A stretch of DNA of 64,000 bases from Amaranthus tricolor (Eukaryota > Streptophyta > Magnoliopsida > Caryophyllales > Amaranthaceae), in assembly GCF_026212465.1 (NCBI RefSeq), contig NC_080058.1, positions 6,295,001-6,359,000 of the forward strand, read 5' to 3'. The notes under the pieces were generated by a model. That model ran no database searches. It was not told the origin of the DNA and saw only the letters and a list, made by a program, of their open reading frames with translations. The translations under genes and the position numbers were made by a program. Shown one piece after another: positions 1-10,937 of the stretch. Each line of letters begins with the position of its first letter. Within the stretch, counting starts at the first letter, position 1.

Positions 1-1132
1 AGAGTACTGTTCTTTTGCCATCTCTCTATCCCTCCTCAGGTCCCTCCCCTTAGCCTACCCTATTCCCAAAAAGATGTTGAACTAACATCGACTATTTAAA
101 TATGTACAAGTTCAAATGTAAAAAATTTGTTATGACAATTTGCATGAAAATTAAACTGAAAATTAATTAAGATTATACATAGATTTAATGCAATTTACTA
201 ACATTGTGTTAGTTATGTCCACAAGCAAAGTGGGAACAACTTTTAGTAATATATAAGGAGAAAATCAAATATAGAATTATACACGTCAAAGGTTATGAGG
301 GGTTTATATAAGACCCCTAAAAACCCTAATCAAAATAGTACTATAGAAAACTAAATCAAAATATGGCTCTAGAAACCTAGTAGAATAGGACTAATACTAG
401 GTCTATAATAGATCAGTCAAACATATATGAAAACTAATAACAAAAACAATCAAATTTATATAGAAAACCCTTATAGATTCAGCCTCCAAACATTTGCAAA
501 CCGAGTACATGAAAATACAACTGACATCATCACATCTTTGTTAGGGCTCAAAGAGGCCTATCCCCTACATAATTTTTTGGTTCATATTATAAAACCAAAA
601 TATTATCTAATTTATGCAATAAATATATGTGATTTAGTGGATAAAAAATTAAATTATATATAAGAGATTGAAAGTTTGAATCTTAACAATAATATTGATC
701 CCTCTAACATATAGCCCAAAATCTAGAGGCATACGTTGACTTTATTTGACTCTCTTATATACTATTAATTAAATTAATCATCCTGAAAATGGATGATACT
801 TTATATGCATGCTAACATTTTATTGGCTAAATTTTTTTGTCTTAAGCAAAACATAGCTCCTATCTTGGATTACAATTGGAGTTTGAAGTAAGAAGGATCA
901 TCACCAACAAATTAAAGGTATCATATTTAGACAATAACATTAAATATTTAGCAAGACAATGATGAGACCAGTAGACATTTTAATTTCTTTTCAAAGGTAT
1001 AATTCTCTAACATGCTACATTTATATTAAAAAAATAAATAGATACTCAAATTCAAATAAATTACATCAAATAAAATATATAATATTCATGAAGCATTTAT
1101 TCTCTTACAATAAGGATGGAGGAGAAGCAATC
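1..1132. other. AT-rich intergenic stretch, no gene seen
   Basis: No coding region with recognisable content. Two short open frames (427-663 and 959-1159) have no known motif and sit in very AT-rich DNA, so they look like chance frames. The stretch probably holds upstream promoter sequence for the AAP gene. Confidence 0.6.
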
Positions 1133-1421
1133 CACGTGAGAATGCATGAAAAAAGTTGATCAAATAGTAGTACAATATTTTTATACTACTATTATTTTCC
1201 TACAAAATGTTTTATAAATATTAATTTTCAATTTTATTTTATAATAATAATATTCATTTATGCTCCTTTTGGACCTTATATAAAGCACTGAAAATCATAC
1301 CCAAGAGAGTGCAGCAATTGCCCTCTAAACCCATCATAAGTTCAACAACCTACTCTCTTTTGTTCAAGAAAATCCTCAATTTAGAGGGGGATATTGGAAA
1401 ATCTATATAAAAAAAATGACG
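1133..1421 (+). promoter_or_regulatory. Putative AAP core promoter and 5' leader exon
   Basis: A G-box core CACGTG lies at 1133-1138 and a good TATA box (TATATAAA) at 1277-1284. A leader from about 1310 ends in ATGACG directly before a strong donor (GTAAGA at 1422). The acceptor AG at 2693-2694 falls exactly before the main AAP start codon. If spliced, ATG ACG joins the main ATG in frame, so translation could begin two codons earlier. The transcription start and this splice are inferred. Confidence 0.5.
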
Positions 1422-2694
1422 GTAAGAATTTCATAATTATATTTTTATTATGGTTTTTTTTTTTTTTTTTTAGCTTGTGTGGAATTAATTTTAAGTTCAA
1501 ATAATGTTGCTCATTCTTCTCTTTGAATTTATCAAAAACGCTTTATAAATATCAAGGGAAATTCAAAATGAGAGAAAAATTCAAACCTTTACTCTTAGAA
1601 ATAAGTATAAGGAAATCAAAACACATTTCTATTAATATTTTGGTTGATAATAATAAATTTAATGGTATTTCTTGTTTTAATTTCCTCCTTTAACTAGACA
1701 TAACCATCTATTTACAAGTGAAAACGAACTAGCTACCGCGTATCATATGCTGCGGTTCAAATAATAACGAAACATAAAAGTAATTGAGCAAATTAAGAAA
1801 AAGAAAAAGAGAGTCTAAATTAATTGGTTGACTTGATACAATGATCAACGTTGCACATAAAAATTATAATAATGTTACTGAAATGGATTGATCTTGTCTC
1901 GGTTTTTTCCCATAATCAAGATTCTGAAATTAATTCTCACCTAGTCATTCTCTTCTCTTAACCTACTCTATAATCTAAATTAATAATAATATTGGTTTAT
2001 GCTTCACAAATAAATTCAATTATTTAAGAAAATTATTCTTCATGGAAATTTCAAGTCAATTTTAGTCCAACCGCTTTCTATGATTTCGTTTTCAATTTAT
2101 TTCTTCAATCTAAAATTTTTCTTTATTTATTTTTACTTTTCCAAAGATGAAGGAATTTTTTTATCTTTCCTTGATATTAGTATTTTATTCCATTGAAGTA
2201 CTTTTTGGCATAGAACATATTGGGGATTACTTTTAATATTTATTTATTCCTCAATTAAAATAAAAATGGGACAATACAAAAATATAAAAAATTGAAATTG
2301 GATCTAATAATTCCAATTTGGAAACTAGTCAAAAGTTTTTAGTGGGTAGGGTCAGATAAGAGCATTATGAATGAGATTCCTAGCATGTTCATGTACTTGG
2401 TGCATATGTTCATAACAACCTTATTTATACCCTTTTACCATTTACCCTTTTTAGTTCATACTTCCTAGTTAGCTTTTGTGTTAGTGTAACTTAGTTTAAG
2501 TACCATTCCCTAATTTGTTAGACCATTTGGTATAAAATTAGGCGTTTAATGCATTTATTACCTACACAAAGTATACTAATAAATTAATTCACACAATCCA
2601 TAAGCTTATTTTGACCTAATTATATTAGGTATTAATTTAGTGTTATATAGAAGTATATCACATACTTATACTTTGTTCTTGATTCCAATACAAG

Positions 2695-5600
2695 ATGGGT
2701 GATGGTGCTGCCAAATTAAACAATCACCAAGTCTTTGATGTCTCCATTGGCATGCCTGGACAAAATCCTTCTACATGTTTTGACGATGATGGTCGTCCCA
2801 AGAGAACAGGTGCTTAATTCTTTATTTCACTTTAAGTATCTGTGAAGCAAAAACTTTTTTTAAACATAAATATTTAAGTCAGTATTTTAAAGTATGTCTT
2901 ATTTAAACATTCGCTTTTTTGTTGTATTAGCCGTCATATCGAATTTGAGTTTGAATTATAGCATAATACACTAAAATGCATAATTTATTGCATGATCAAA
3001 GGTCAATATAAAAAACTTTTTTATTATAATAAGAATAAGATTGAGTACACCGATCTAAATTTCTAAACCTACCTAGGTGAGAATCACTTACACTCTGTTT
3101 GGATAGAGAAAAATAAAGGGAAAGAAAGGAAATAAATTTGGAAGGATAGATGACGCCTTGTTTGGATAAGAAAAAGAGAGGGGAGAGATTTGGAGGGGGG
3201 AGTTTGGAGGGAAAATATAAACAACTATTGTTAAGAACACACTCTCTAAAATGGAAACATTCGAAGAAAACACTCATTTTCCTTCCTTTTCCCTTTGCTT
3301 TCCTTCTAACTTAACGGACTACACTCTCCCTTCTTACCCCTCCCACTCCTTTCTCTTCCTTCCCTTTCCATTCCCTTCCTTTCTTTTTTCTTTTAATTTG
3401 CTATCCAAACATAATGTTGATGACAATTACTTAATGTTGATAGACTATATAACATATCATGGCACTTGAACCATCGGTCTAAACTTTTGAGGGAATAGAT
3501 TATTTGACATATTATCAACTATCAAAAGACGACGTGACACAAAGTCGCACTCTTTTATCTCTAATAATGACATATTTTGCGTCAAATGTAAGATAGACCT
3601 GTTTTCAATCTCTTGTATAAAGACTTCAACCATCAGCTAAATCGTTATATGTAATGTAAATCGTTATATGTAATGTAAAGACATGATATTATCATTGTAT
3701 AATGCTCCTATATTAATATTGGAACAAACTTTTTTGTAATAGGAACTGTTTGGACTGCAAGTGCACATATTATAACAGCAGTAATAGGATCAGGAGTGTT
3801 GTCCTTAGCATGGGCTATAGCTCAGCTAGGTTGGATTGCTGGTCCAGCAGTTATGTTCTTATTTTCCTTTGTAATTTACTACACTTCCACACTTCTTGCT
3901 GATTGTTACCGTTCTGGTGATCCTATTTCTGGCAAGAGAAATTATACTTACATGGATGCTGTTAGATCAAATCTTGGTAAAACTTTTATCCTATTTAATT
4001 ATCAGTTACTGAGTATACTATTGTTTTTTATTATAAAGTAGTCTGGAGAAAGTGAATTTACTTACTTTCTAACGGAGACAAGACTGAATTCTCCTAATAT
4101 AATATATGTCTTGATTATATTATATTGAATATGGGCAAAAGAAAAAAAATTACAATACTAATATGTGATTATTTTTGATATTTATGTATTTTTATAGGTG
4201 GTGCAAAGGTTAAATTTTGTGGAATAATTCAGTATGTGAATCTCTTTGGAGTTGCTATAGGATACACAATTGCAGCTTCTATCAGCATGATGTGAGTTGC
4301 CTTTTTTGGTTTTTTATCTTGGTGTTTGGAACAATTTGGAGATTTTAGTAAATAATAATTAAGAATAGATTTTTGATGGACAGGGGAGAATCTATGCTTA
4401 GGCATGTTTAGGTTATGTCTCACATTATTTTATTTGATTAAAATCCTGTTAATGTTGAATTATATTATGTAATATTATAGTCAAAAAAATTAAAAGTTTA
4501 GTTGCCTATTAATCTTATATGTTAGTCAACTCCTCTTTAGGTCTTAAATATGAAATGACATATAGGTTATACTTCAACACCCCTCACATATGGGCCTTTT
4601 TATAATTGTGGAGAAACATCCTTTTTTTTTCAAAGACTCGGGTTTTTTGTGAAAGGCAAAGAATTTTTTTGTTTCTAGTTGACCGATAACTATCGGCTTT
4701 TATAGCATGATAAATGTATTACAAGGCTTGTACATAACAAAACCGGCCTATTGGTAGTAGGAATATTAGTAGCTCATCAACTTTGTATGTTAGTTGAGAA
4801 TCATGGGTTAGCGTAGAGGTTGAGGTTTTCCTTTTCACCCTTATATCAGGCATTTGATTTTCACTTTACGGAAATGATCATCTTCCTCTCGCGTGTAGGG
4901 ATTCTCCAGCTTACCCCAAATTAAAAAAAAAATTATATTTTAGTCGATCTCTTTCTAACTTTTAAGATATAAGATCACATACCAGCTATGCTCCAATATT
5001 TGGCTCAATACTAGTATCTTGAATTCGCCATGTTAATGGGTACTAATATTTTTTATGCAGGGCAGTCAAAAGATCAAACTGTTTCCATAAAAGTGGAGGG
5101 AAAAACCCATGTCACATGTCAAGCAATCCATATATGATTGGTTTTGGAATTGCAGAAATCTTATTTTCTCAAATTCCTGATTTTGATCAAATATGGTGGC
5201 TATCAATTGTTGCAGCAGTCATGTCTTTCACTTACTCTTCCATTGGTCTTGCTCTAGGAATTGTTCAAGTTGCAGGTTCATTTCATATATATTCTTCTTT
5301 TAATCATAAGGAGCGTTTGGTTCATGGCTTTTTCTTACCTTTTTAATTGGCTTTTTGCTTTTTGGTTGGTCAAAATAGCCAAAAGAATATTTAATAAATG
5401 GCTTTCAAGCCAACTGAAAAGCCGACATTTAAGCCAACATAAAAACTACTCCTGTTAACTTTTTTTTGCTCGCTTTTGGCTTTTAAGCCAAAATAAACAG
5501 TGAATACCTAAATATACCAAATATCTACATAAATAGCTACCTTTCTCAGTCAGCTTAAGAGCCAACAAACAGTCAATATTTTCAGCTGGTCAAACAAGTC

Positions 5601-7192
5601 AATTAAAAAAGCCAACGGTCAACAGCCAATTGCCAAACACTCCACAATTTCAGCTGTCTGTCTAAACTATATTGTATAATCTCTAATATGGTATGTTCAA
5701 CAGCTAACAAGACATTCAAGGGTAGTTTCACTGGGATCAGCATAGGATCAGTTACTGAAACACAAAAGATATGGAGGAGCTTCCAAGCCCTTGGTGATAT
5801 AGCCTTTGCTTATTCTTTCTCCATCATTCTTATAGAAATACAGGTACATATTCTCAACGCATACATCCTTTGGGATGGTAGGATTATAATTTTTTTTACG
5901 GATCTCCGCATCTGCCTAATCAGGGTGCATGACTATAAATCAGTAGATAATGAATGAATATGACAATGAAAAGCCTCCCTACTACTTGCTAGGCTTCTAT
6001 GAGTAGTGGGTATTGGGTTTGTGGATGTAAGGTCTTACCCGTCAGATATCCACCCATCACGCACCATACCCACCCAACCCATGTCCAAAGTTTAAAGATA
6101 CTATCTTAAAATAAATTTCTAAGGAATTATGATTATATAGGGCTCATGATCTTTCTAGAGTTAGGGACTCTTGGCCGCGCTTTTCTTTATGAGTATGAGT
6201 TGCCGCCTTCCTTCTCTCTCCAAACTCTGCTCATAGTTTTCTATGGGTGGAATACACTGGGTATGATGATAATGTTGAGGACTCATGTAACATGAGTACA
6301 TGTTGGGTATATTTGTAAAATATAACCAATCGGCCATAGTGTATATAGGGATGGAGTTGAATATGCATATACCCAGATGCGTAGGCGTTGGTATAAAAAT
6401 ATTATTTACCTGTCATGAGTAGAGGGTGGGTGATGGGTATGTAAATGTTACGTGGGTATGGGCATGAAACTATGGGAGTAATGCTAATATAAGCATTGAT
6501 TGTGAAAAATCTAACATAAGTATTGTTTGGCATATTAGGACACAGTGAGATCACCTCCAGCAGAATCGAAAACAATGAAGAAAGCATCATTCATAAGCAT
6601 AGCAGTGACAACAGTATTTTACATGCTGTGTGGGTGTATGGGATACGCTGCATTTGGTGATGATGCACCAGGAAATTTACTTACAGGTTTCGGTTTCTAC
6701 AACCCATTCTGGCTGCTTGACATAGCCAATGTAGCAATAGTAATCCACTTAGTAGGAGCATACCAAGTTTATTGTCAACCTCTGTTTGCATTCATTGAAA
6801 AATGGGCATCCCAAACATGGCCCGATAGCGATTTCATCACAAATGAAATCAAACTAAAAGTACCGGGTTTTAGGCCTTACAATCTAAATCTGTTTCGGCT
6901 GGTATGGAGAACAAGTTTTGTTATTGCAACGACTCTTATATCGATGCTCCTTCCTTTCTTCAATGACATCGTAGGACTCCTTGGAGCACTCGGGTTTTGG
7001 CCTTTAACAGTTTATTTTCCGATTGAAATGTACATCAAACAAAAGAAGGTACCGAAGTGGAGTACAAAATGGATATGTCTCCAAATGTTGAGTATGGCAT
7101 GTCTAGTGATTTCGATTGCTGCTGCAGCTGGATCTATAGCCGGAGTTGTTCTAGATCTTAAGGTGTATCGTCCTTTCAAAACTAGCTATTAA
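2695..7192 (+). CDS. AAP: Amino acid permease (AAP family, AAP2/3/4-like)
   Basis: Amino acid/H+ symporter of the plasma membrane, AAAP/ATF superfamily, which loads amino acids into phloem or sink cells. Coding exons are 2695-2809, 3743-3976, 4198-4291, 5061-5275, 5704-5843 and 6539-7192. They join in frame to 483 residues, close to the 476 of Arabidopsis AAP3. The cytosolic N-terminus ends in the family motif FDDDGRPKRTGTVWTA. It is followed by about eleven hydrophobic segments, with landmarks such as GSGVLSLAWAIAQLGW, ALGDIAFAYSFS, QDTVRSPPAESKTMKKA and LGALGFWPLTVYFP, ending in VLDLKVYRPFKTSY. All family landmarks are intact and no frame break is seen. The N-terminus resembles AAP2/AAP4 and the body resembles AAP3, so the exact orthology is open. 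Introns 1 and 4 carry MITEs. A two-codon upstream coding exon (1416-1421) is possible, giving 485 residues. Confidence 0.95.
3091..3424. mobile_element. MITE-like element in AAP intron 1
   Basis: Inverted ends GTTTGGATAG (3097-3106) and CTATCCAAAC (3411-3420) flank a purine-rich left half and a pyrimidine-rich right half that can pair. An internal copy of the left end starts near 3157. It fits a non-autonomous hAT-like MITE. Exact borders and target-site duplication are unclear. Confidence 0.5.
5310..5643. mobile_element. MITE in AAP intron 4
   Basis: The left end GGAGCGTTTGGTTCATGGC and the reverse complement of the right end, GGAGTGTTTGGCAATTGGC, match at most positions, giving terminal inverted repeats of about 19 bp around 334 bp. 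The interior repeats short words such as GCCAAAA and AAGCCAAC. The lack of coding capacity and the size fit a hAT-like MITE. Short open frames inside are chance. Confidence 0.7.
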
Positions 7193-7486
7193 ATCGGTAT
7201 GATTCCTTGGACCGATTCATGTAGGAGAGTAGTTTATGAATTTGTATTTCAATGTCCATGGATGAAACATGAAGTTCATGGATGGTACAGTTGTGTTTTT
7301 TCCTTGTTTACTTCTCTTGTTCATGTTGTAAGTTGTAACAAAGCTTGTTATGTTCCTAAGAAGGAACTTTTATGTGTATTAAGTTTAATCTTAGTCTTGT
7401 AATTGATTATGAATTGAGTATTCATTACTCTATTATTTTGTTAATCATTTACAATTAGTTATTTGTTTATTCCAAACTTGTTTATA

Positions 7487-7515
7487 TAATAAATAATAAT
7501 AATAATAATATTATT

Positions 7516-7563
<48 letters not shown>

Positions 7564-7666
7564 GTAGTAGGAAGAAGAAGAGAAGAAGAATCACTTTGTT
7601 TTATTTTAACCAAAACTGTAAGTATTTTCTAGCTAAATTATAACAAACAAATTGAAATAGACTAAA

Positions 7667-7708
<42 letters not shown>

Positions 7709-7791
7709 GTAGTAGTAGTAGTAGGAAGAAGATGAGAAGAAGAATCACTTTGTTTTATTTTAACCAAAATTATAAGTACAGACTAGAATTA

Positions 7792-7845
<54 letters not shown>
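7487..7845. repeat. Compound (AAT)n microsatellites with repeated spacer
   Basis: Three long (AAT)n runs (about 7490-7562, 7668-7708 and 7793-7843). The first two are each followed by a similar spacer: a (TAG)n stretch, GAAGAAGA runs, and a segment reading CACTTTGTTTTATTTTAACC. This looks like unit duplication by slippage or unequal exchange, just downstream of the AAP 3' UTR. Confidence 0.85.
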
Positions 7846-8048
7846 GTTTAACAAAGGAAAGAGAATAAATTGTAGATTTTAGTGGACTATCTTAATGGAC
7901 TCATAATAAAACAAAAATAGAGTAAATTTTGTGGGGTAGACTAGAAAAAGTACTCCCTTTCAATAATTAAATGTTCCATTTGTTTTTTTTTTCATTATTT
8001 TCAATCACTCTTAATTTATATTTTATTCCCAATTTAAGTTAAAATATA

Positions 8049-8393
8049 CTCCCTCCGTTCCTTTTTGTTTTTCCACATTACTAAAACGGGTAGTTCCATA
8101 AGTTTTTCCACTTTAGAATACTTTCCATTTTTGGAAAGTTTTTTTCCCATTTATACCCCTCAAATACCCTCTTTTACCCTAAATAATTATTTTCTCTCTC
8201 ATACTTTCAATACAATCATTACTTCACACTACTATTTAATTAAAATAATACCCACTACAACCTCATACTTCCAATACAATCATTACTTCCCACTATTATA
8301 TAATTAAAATAATACCCACTACCACCAAAGATTCTATTTTTCTTAATTCCCGTGAAATACCCAAAGTGGAAAAACAAATAGGAACGGATGGAG
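8049..8393. mobile_element. Stowaway-type (Tc1/mariner) MITE
   Basis: 345 bp with ends CTCCCTCCGTTCC and GGAACGGATGGAG and a TA duplication on each side (8047-8048 and 8394-8395). The ends pair over a longer distance (CCTTTTTGTTTTTCCAC against GTGGAAAAACAAATAGG). The CTCCCTCCGT terminus and TA target are hallmarks of Stowaway. The 80-codon frame inside is incidental. Confidence 0.9.
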
Positions 8394-10438
8394 TAACTAA
8401 ATATACAATTTTATTTAATTCGTCTCAATCTATTTAAAAATTTTTTATACTTTTTCAACCAAGCATAATAAGAGAAATCTAAGATTAAAATATTACATCG
8501 ATAAATGTATTAAATTAAATGAGACATTTAATTAAAATAACAATTAAAAAGAAAAATATAATAATAATTCCAAATTGGTGTCGTGCTTGACAGATCGTGC
8601 CTTAACAAAATGTTTGCCAAGACTCCTTGTCCTTAAATAAACAAAAGCCTTGATTGAATCACCAAAAGACACATTACACATACCATTAAAAATTTTCAAA
8701 TTCAAACGAAGATTAAAAGGGAAAGCAAATTTCCATCCTATCACTATCAACTTATCAAGTACTTTATATTCCTTTTGTCACCTTTGACATCAAATGATAC
8801 TGAATACTGATTCCCAACCAAGTACAAAGTGTAAATTATGAAAATAATATATTTTGAATTGTATACATTTTTCATTTTAATTCGTCTAAAAAATATCTTA
8901 TTTTTAATTTTTAAATATGATCTCACCAATCCACCATTTTCATCTTTTATATTTTCTTTATTATTTCTAAAATACTTAACTACTTATACGCATTATACCC
9001 AACTTTTTAATATACGTGTTATTTACAAATTAGGCAAAACTAAATGGGACCGAGGAGTATAACCCAATTGATGATCCACAGCATACCATTAAATATGCTC
9101 TTTTTCTGATTCCACCATATAGAAAAATCCTTGTTAAATCAAAAGGGTAAACAGATTCTCAAATGAGAAACCAATGGTTTTGGAATCTAATTGAGGGTTT
9201 CCATATTCAAATTTCCAACCAATAATATAACAGTTAATTGTGCACCACATGATTGTTTTTGATTCTACACCTTCTATGGTGCTTTCATTTTCATTACTTC
9301 CATGTTGTAAAGCCTAAAATAGAGGAAGTATCCAACTTTTCAAATCCTATAATATAGCCCAAATTTGTTATACATTTGCCAAGACCAAATTCTTCCTCTT
9401 TCTCCTCAAGTTTGATCCGATATAAAAACTGTGTAAACGTGAGTGTTTCTAAGTTGATAGTGTAACTAATGTGGTGGTAAACTATGTCAAGATCAAACAT
9501 GTTTGAAACAATCCAAACCAAATTGAAATTGATCCGAACACATAAAATTAAAATCAACGAAAGTGTTCAAGAGGTTTAAGAAGAGATCTATCAAGATTAG
9601 TAAAATCACCTCAAAATAAAATGATGTTTGACAAATGACTGATTACTGATAGCTAATTTGACCAGCTGAATTTCTTATCTGGTTTAATCACCTGATTTGA
9701 ACCCGCTACTATGATCACCTTGCTTAAAAACAACTTATTTACAGTAATAAGTTGTTTCAACTAGCTAATTTACTAAACATTAGCATTAGATGATTTAATT
9801 ACCCAATCCTCTATTTAAATCAAAATAAGCTAAAATTGTTCAATAAATTCTCTTTGCCAAACACCAAAAGACAATTTTAAAGAAAATAATTATAAGAGAA
9901 AATTATGGTACGAGATAGTGCTCCAAACAACTTCCCTTAAATATCAAATACAATGAATCTTATCCACAGTGCTTCACAAAAAGTCATCATACTATCAAAA
10001 TTCACAATCATGGTTTGAGTAGTTATTTCTCATTATACATTGAATACTTGAAACAGATTAGCTTATACATTTTCAAAAAGTGCAAAAAGAATGGATACAT
10101 GCAAACGCTGCATCGCAAAAGGGATGGCATTTGGCAATGAATATGACAATTGACAAGGATCACATGGGGTTGTTCACCCAAACATAGGCTATTCTACTAC
10201 ACATTCTAAGACAAACTTCAGAACCTGTTCCATCTGAATAATCACGAGCATTATGGGCGTTCACCCAAATTTCAAAACATCTCACCGACCATGGACCGAA
10301 AAACCCAAGCCAGCCGAGCAGCAACTCCATGGAGATTGAAACAGGAAAATCATTTCCCGAATAGATCACACTTGCAAAAAGGAGTGAAAAATATGCCAAA
10401 CTAGACACATGTAAGCATATCAGAACGATAACATCTAC
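8394..10438. other. Intergenic DNA and auxilin 3' flank
   Basis: Between the Stowaway MITE and the auxilin stop codon. Apart from the probable MITE at 9624-9866, no gene is supported. The last several hundred bases before 10438 are less AT-skewed and probably include the auxilin 3' UTR, whose end cannot be placed. Confidence 0.5.
9624..9866. mobile_element. Probable hAT-like MITE
   Basis: The left end GTTTGACAAATGACTGAT and right end TTTGCCAAACACC are inverted around the GTTTG(A/G)CAAA core. A related opening, GTTTGACAAAT, recurs near 62258 in the neprosin gene. No coding capacity; borders are approximate. Confidence 0.45.
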
Positions 10439-10897
10439 TTAAAATAGCTCTTCTGAATTAAACTTGTTCCAGGCTTCCTGTTTAAAACCAAAAACAAGAT
10501 ATTTGAAGTTGCACAACATGAATGAGTCACTTATCTTTGATTCTATAAATAATAGAAGTATCAATTATGTGCCAGATAATTTATTTAGAAAAATTAAATA
10601 CCTTCAACAGATCAAACACCTTCTCTGCGACATATTTTTGCTGTAAATTGGCACCCTTCTGTTGCACTTTGTCTGGATGAATGCACAGAGTTGCCTTTCG
10701 GTAAACTTTTTTGACTGCAGCACCCGTAATCAAGTCGGTCAAGGAAACAGGCTGCCAGCCACACTCAGGCCACAAAACCTAGTCAGAATTCAGAAAAATG
10801 AAAGCAATCAGCTGCGGGACACCACAGTTTACTAATGAATAAGTAAAAGCATAAATTCTCATTGCTGCAGCCTGCAGTTACATAATAAATGAGTGAC

Positions 10898-10937
<40 letters not shown>

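Noticed and set aside
427..663. 78-codon frame near the window start
   Set aside because: No motif, no signal and AT-driven composition; nothing supports a gene.
3815..3840. tRNA-like string TAGCTCAGCTAGGTTGG
   Set aside because: It is AAP coding sequence (AIAQLGW), and no cloverleaf can be formed around it.
8065..8307. 80-codon frame
   Set aside because: Lies wholly inside the Stowaway MITE and has no protein features.
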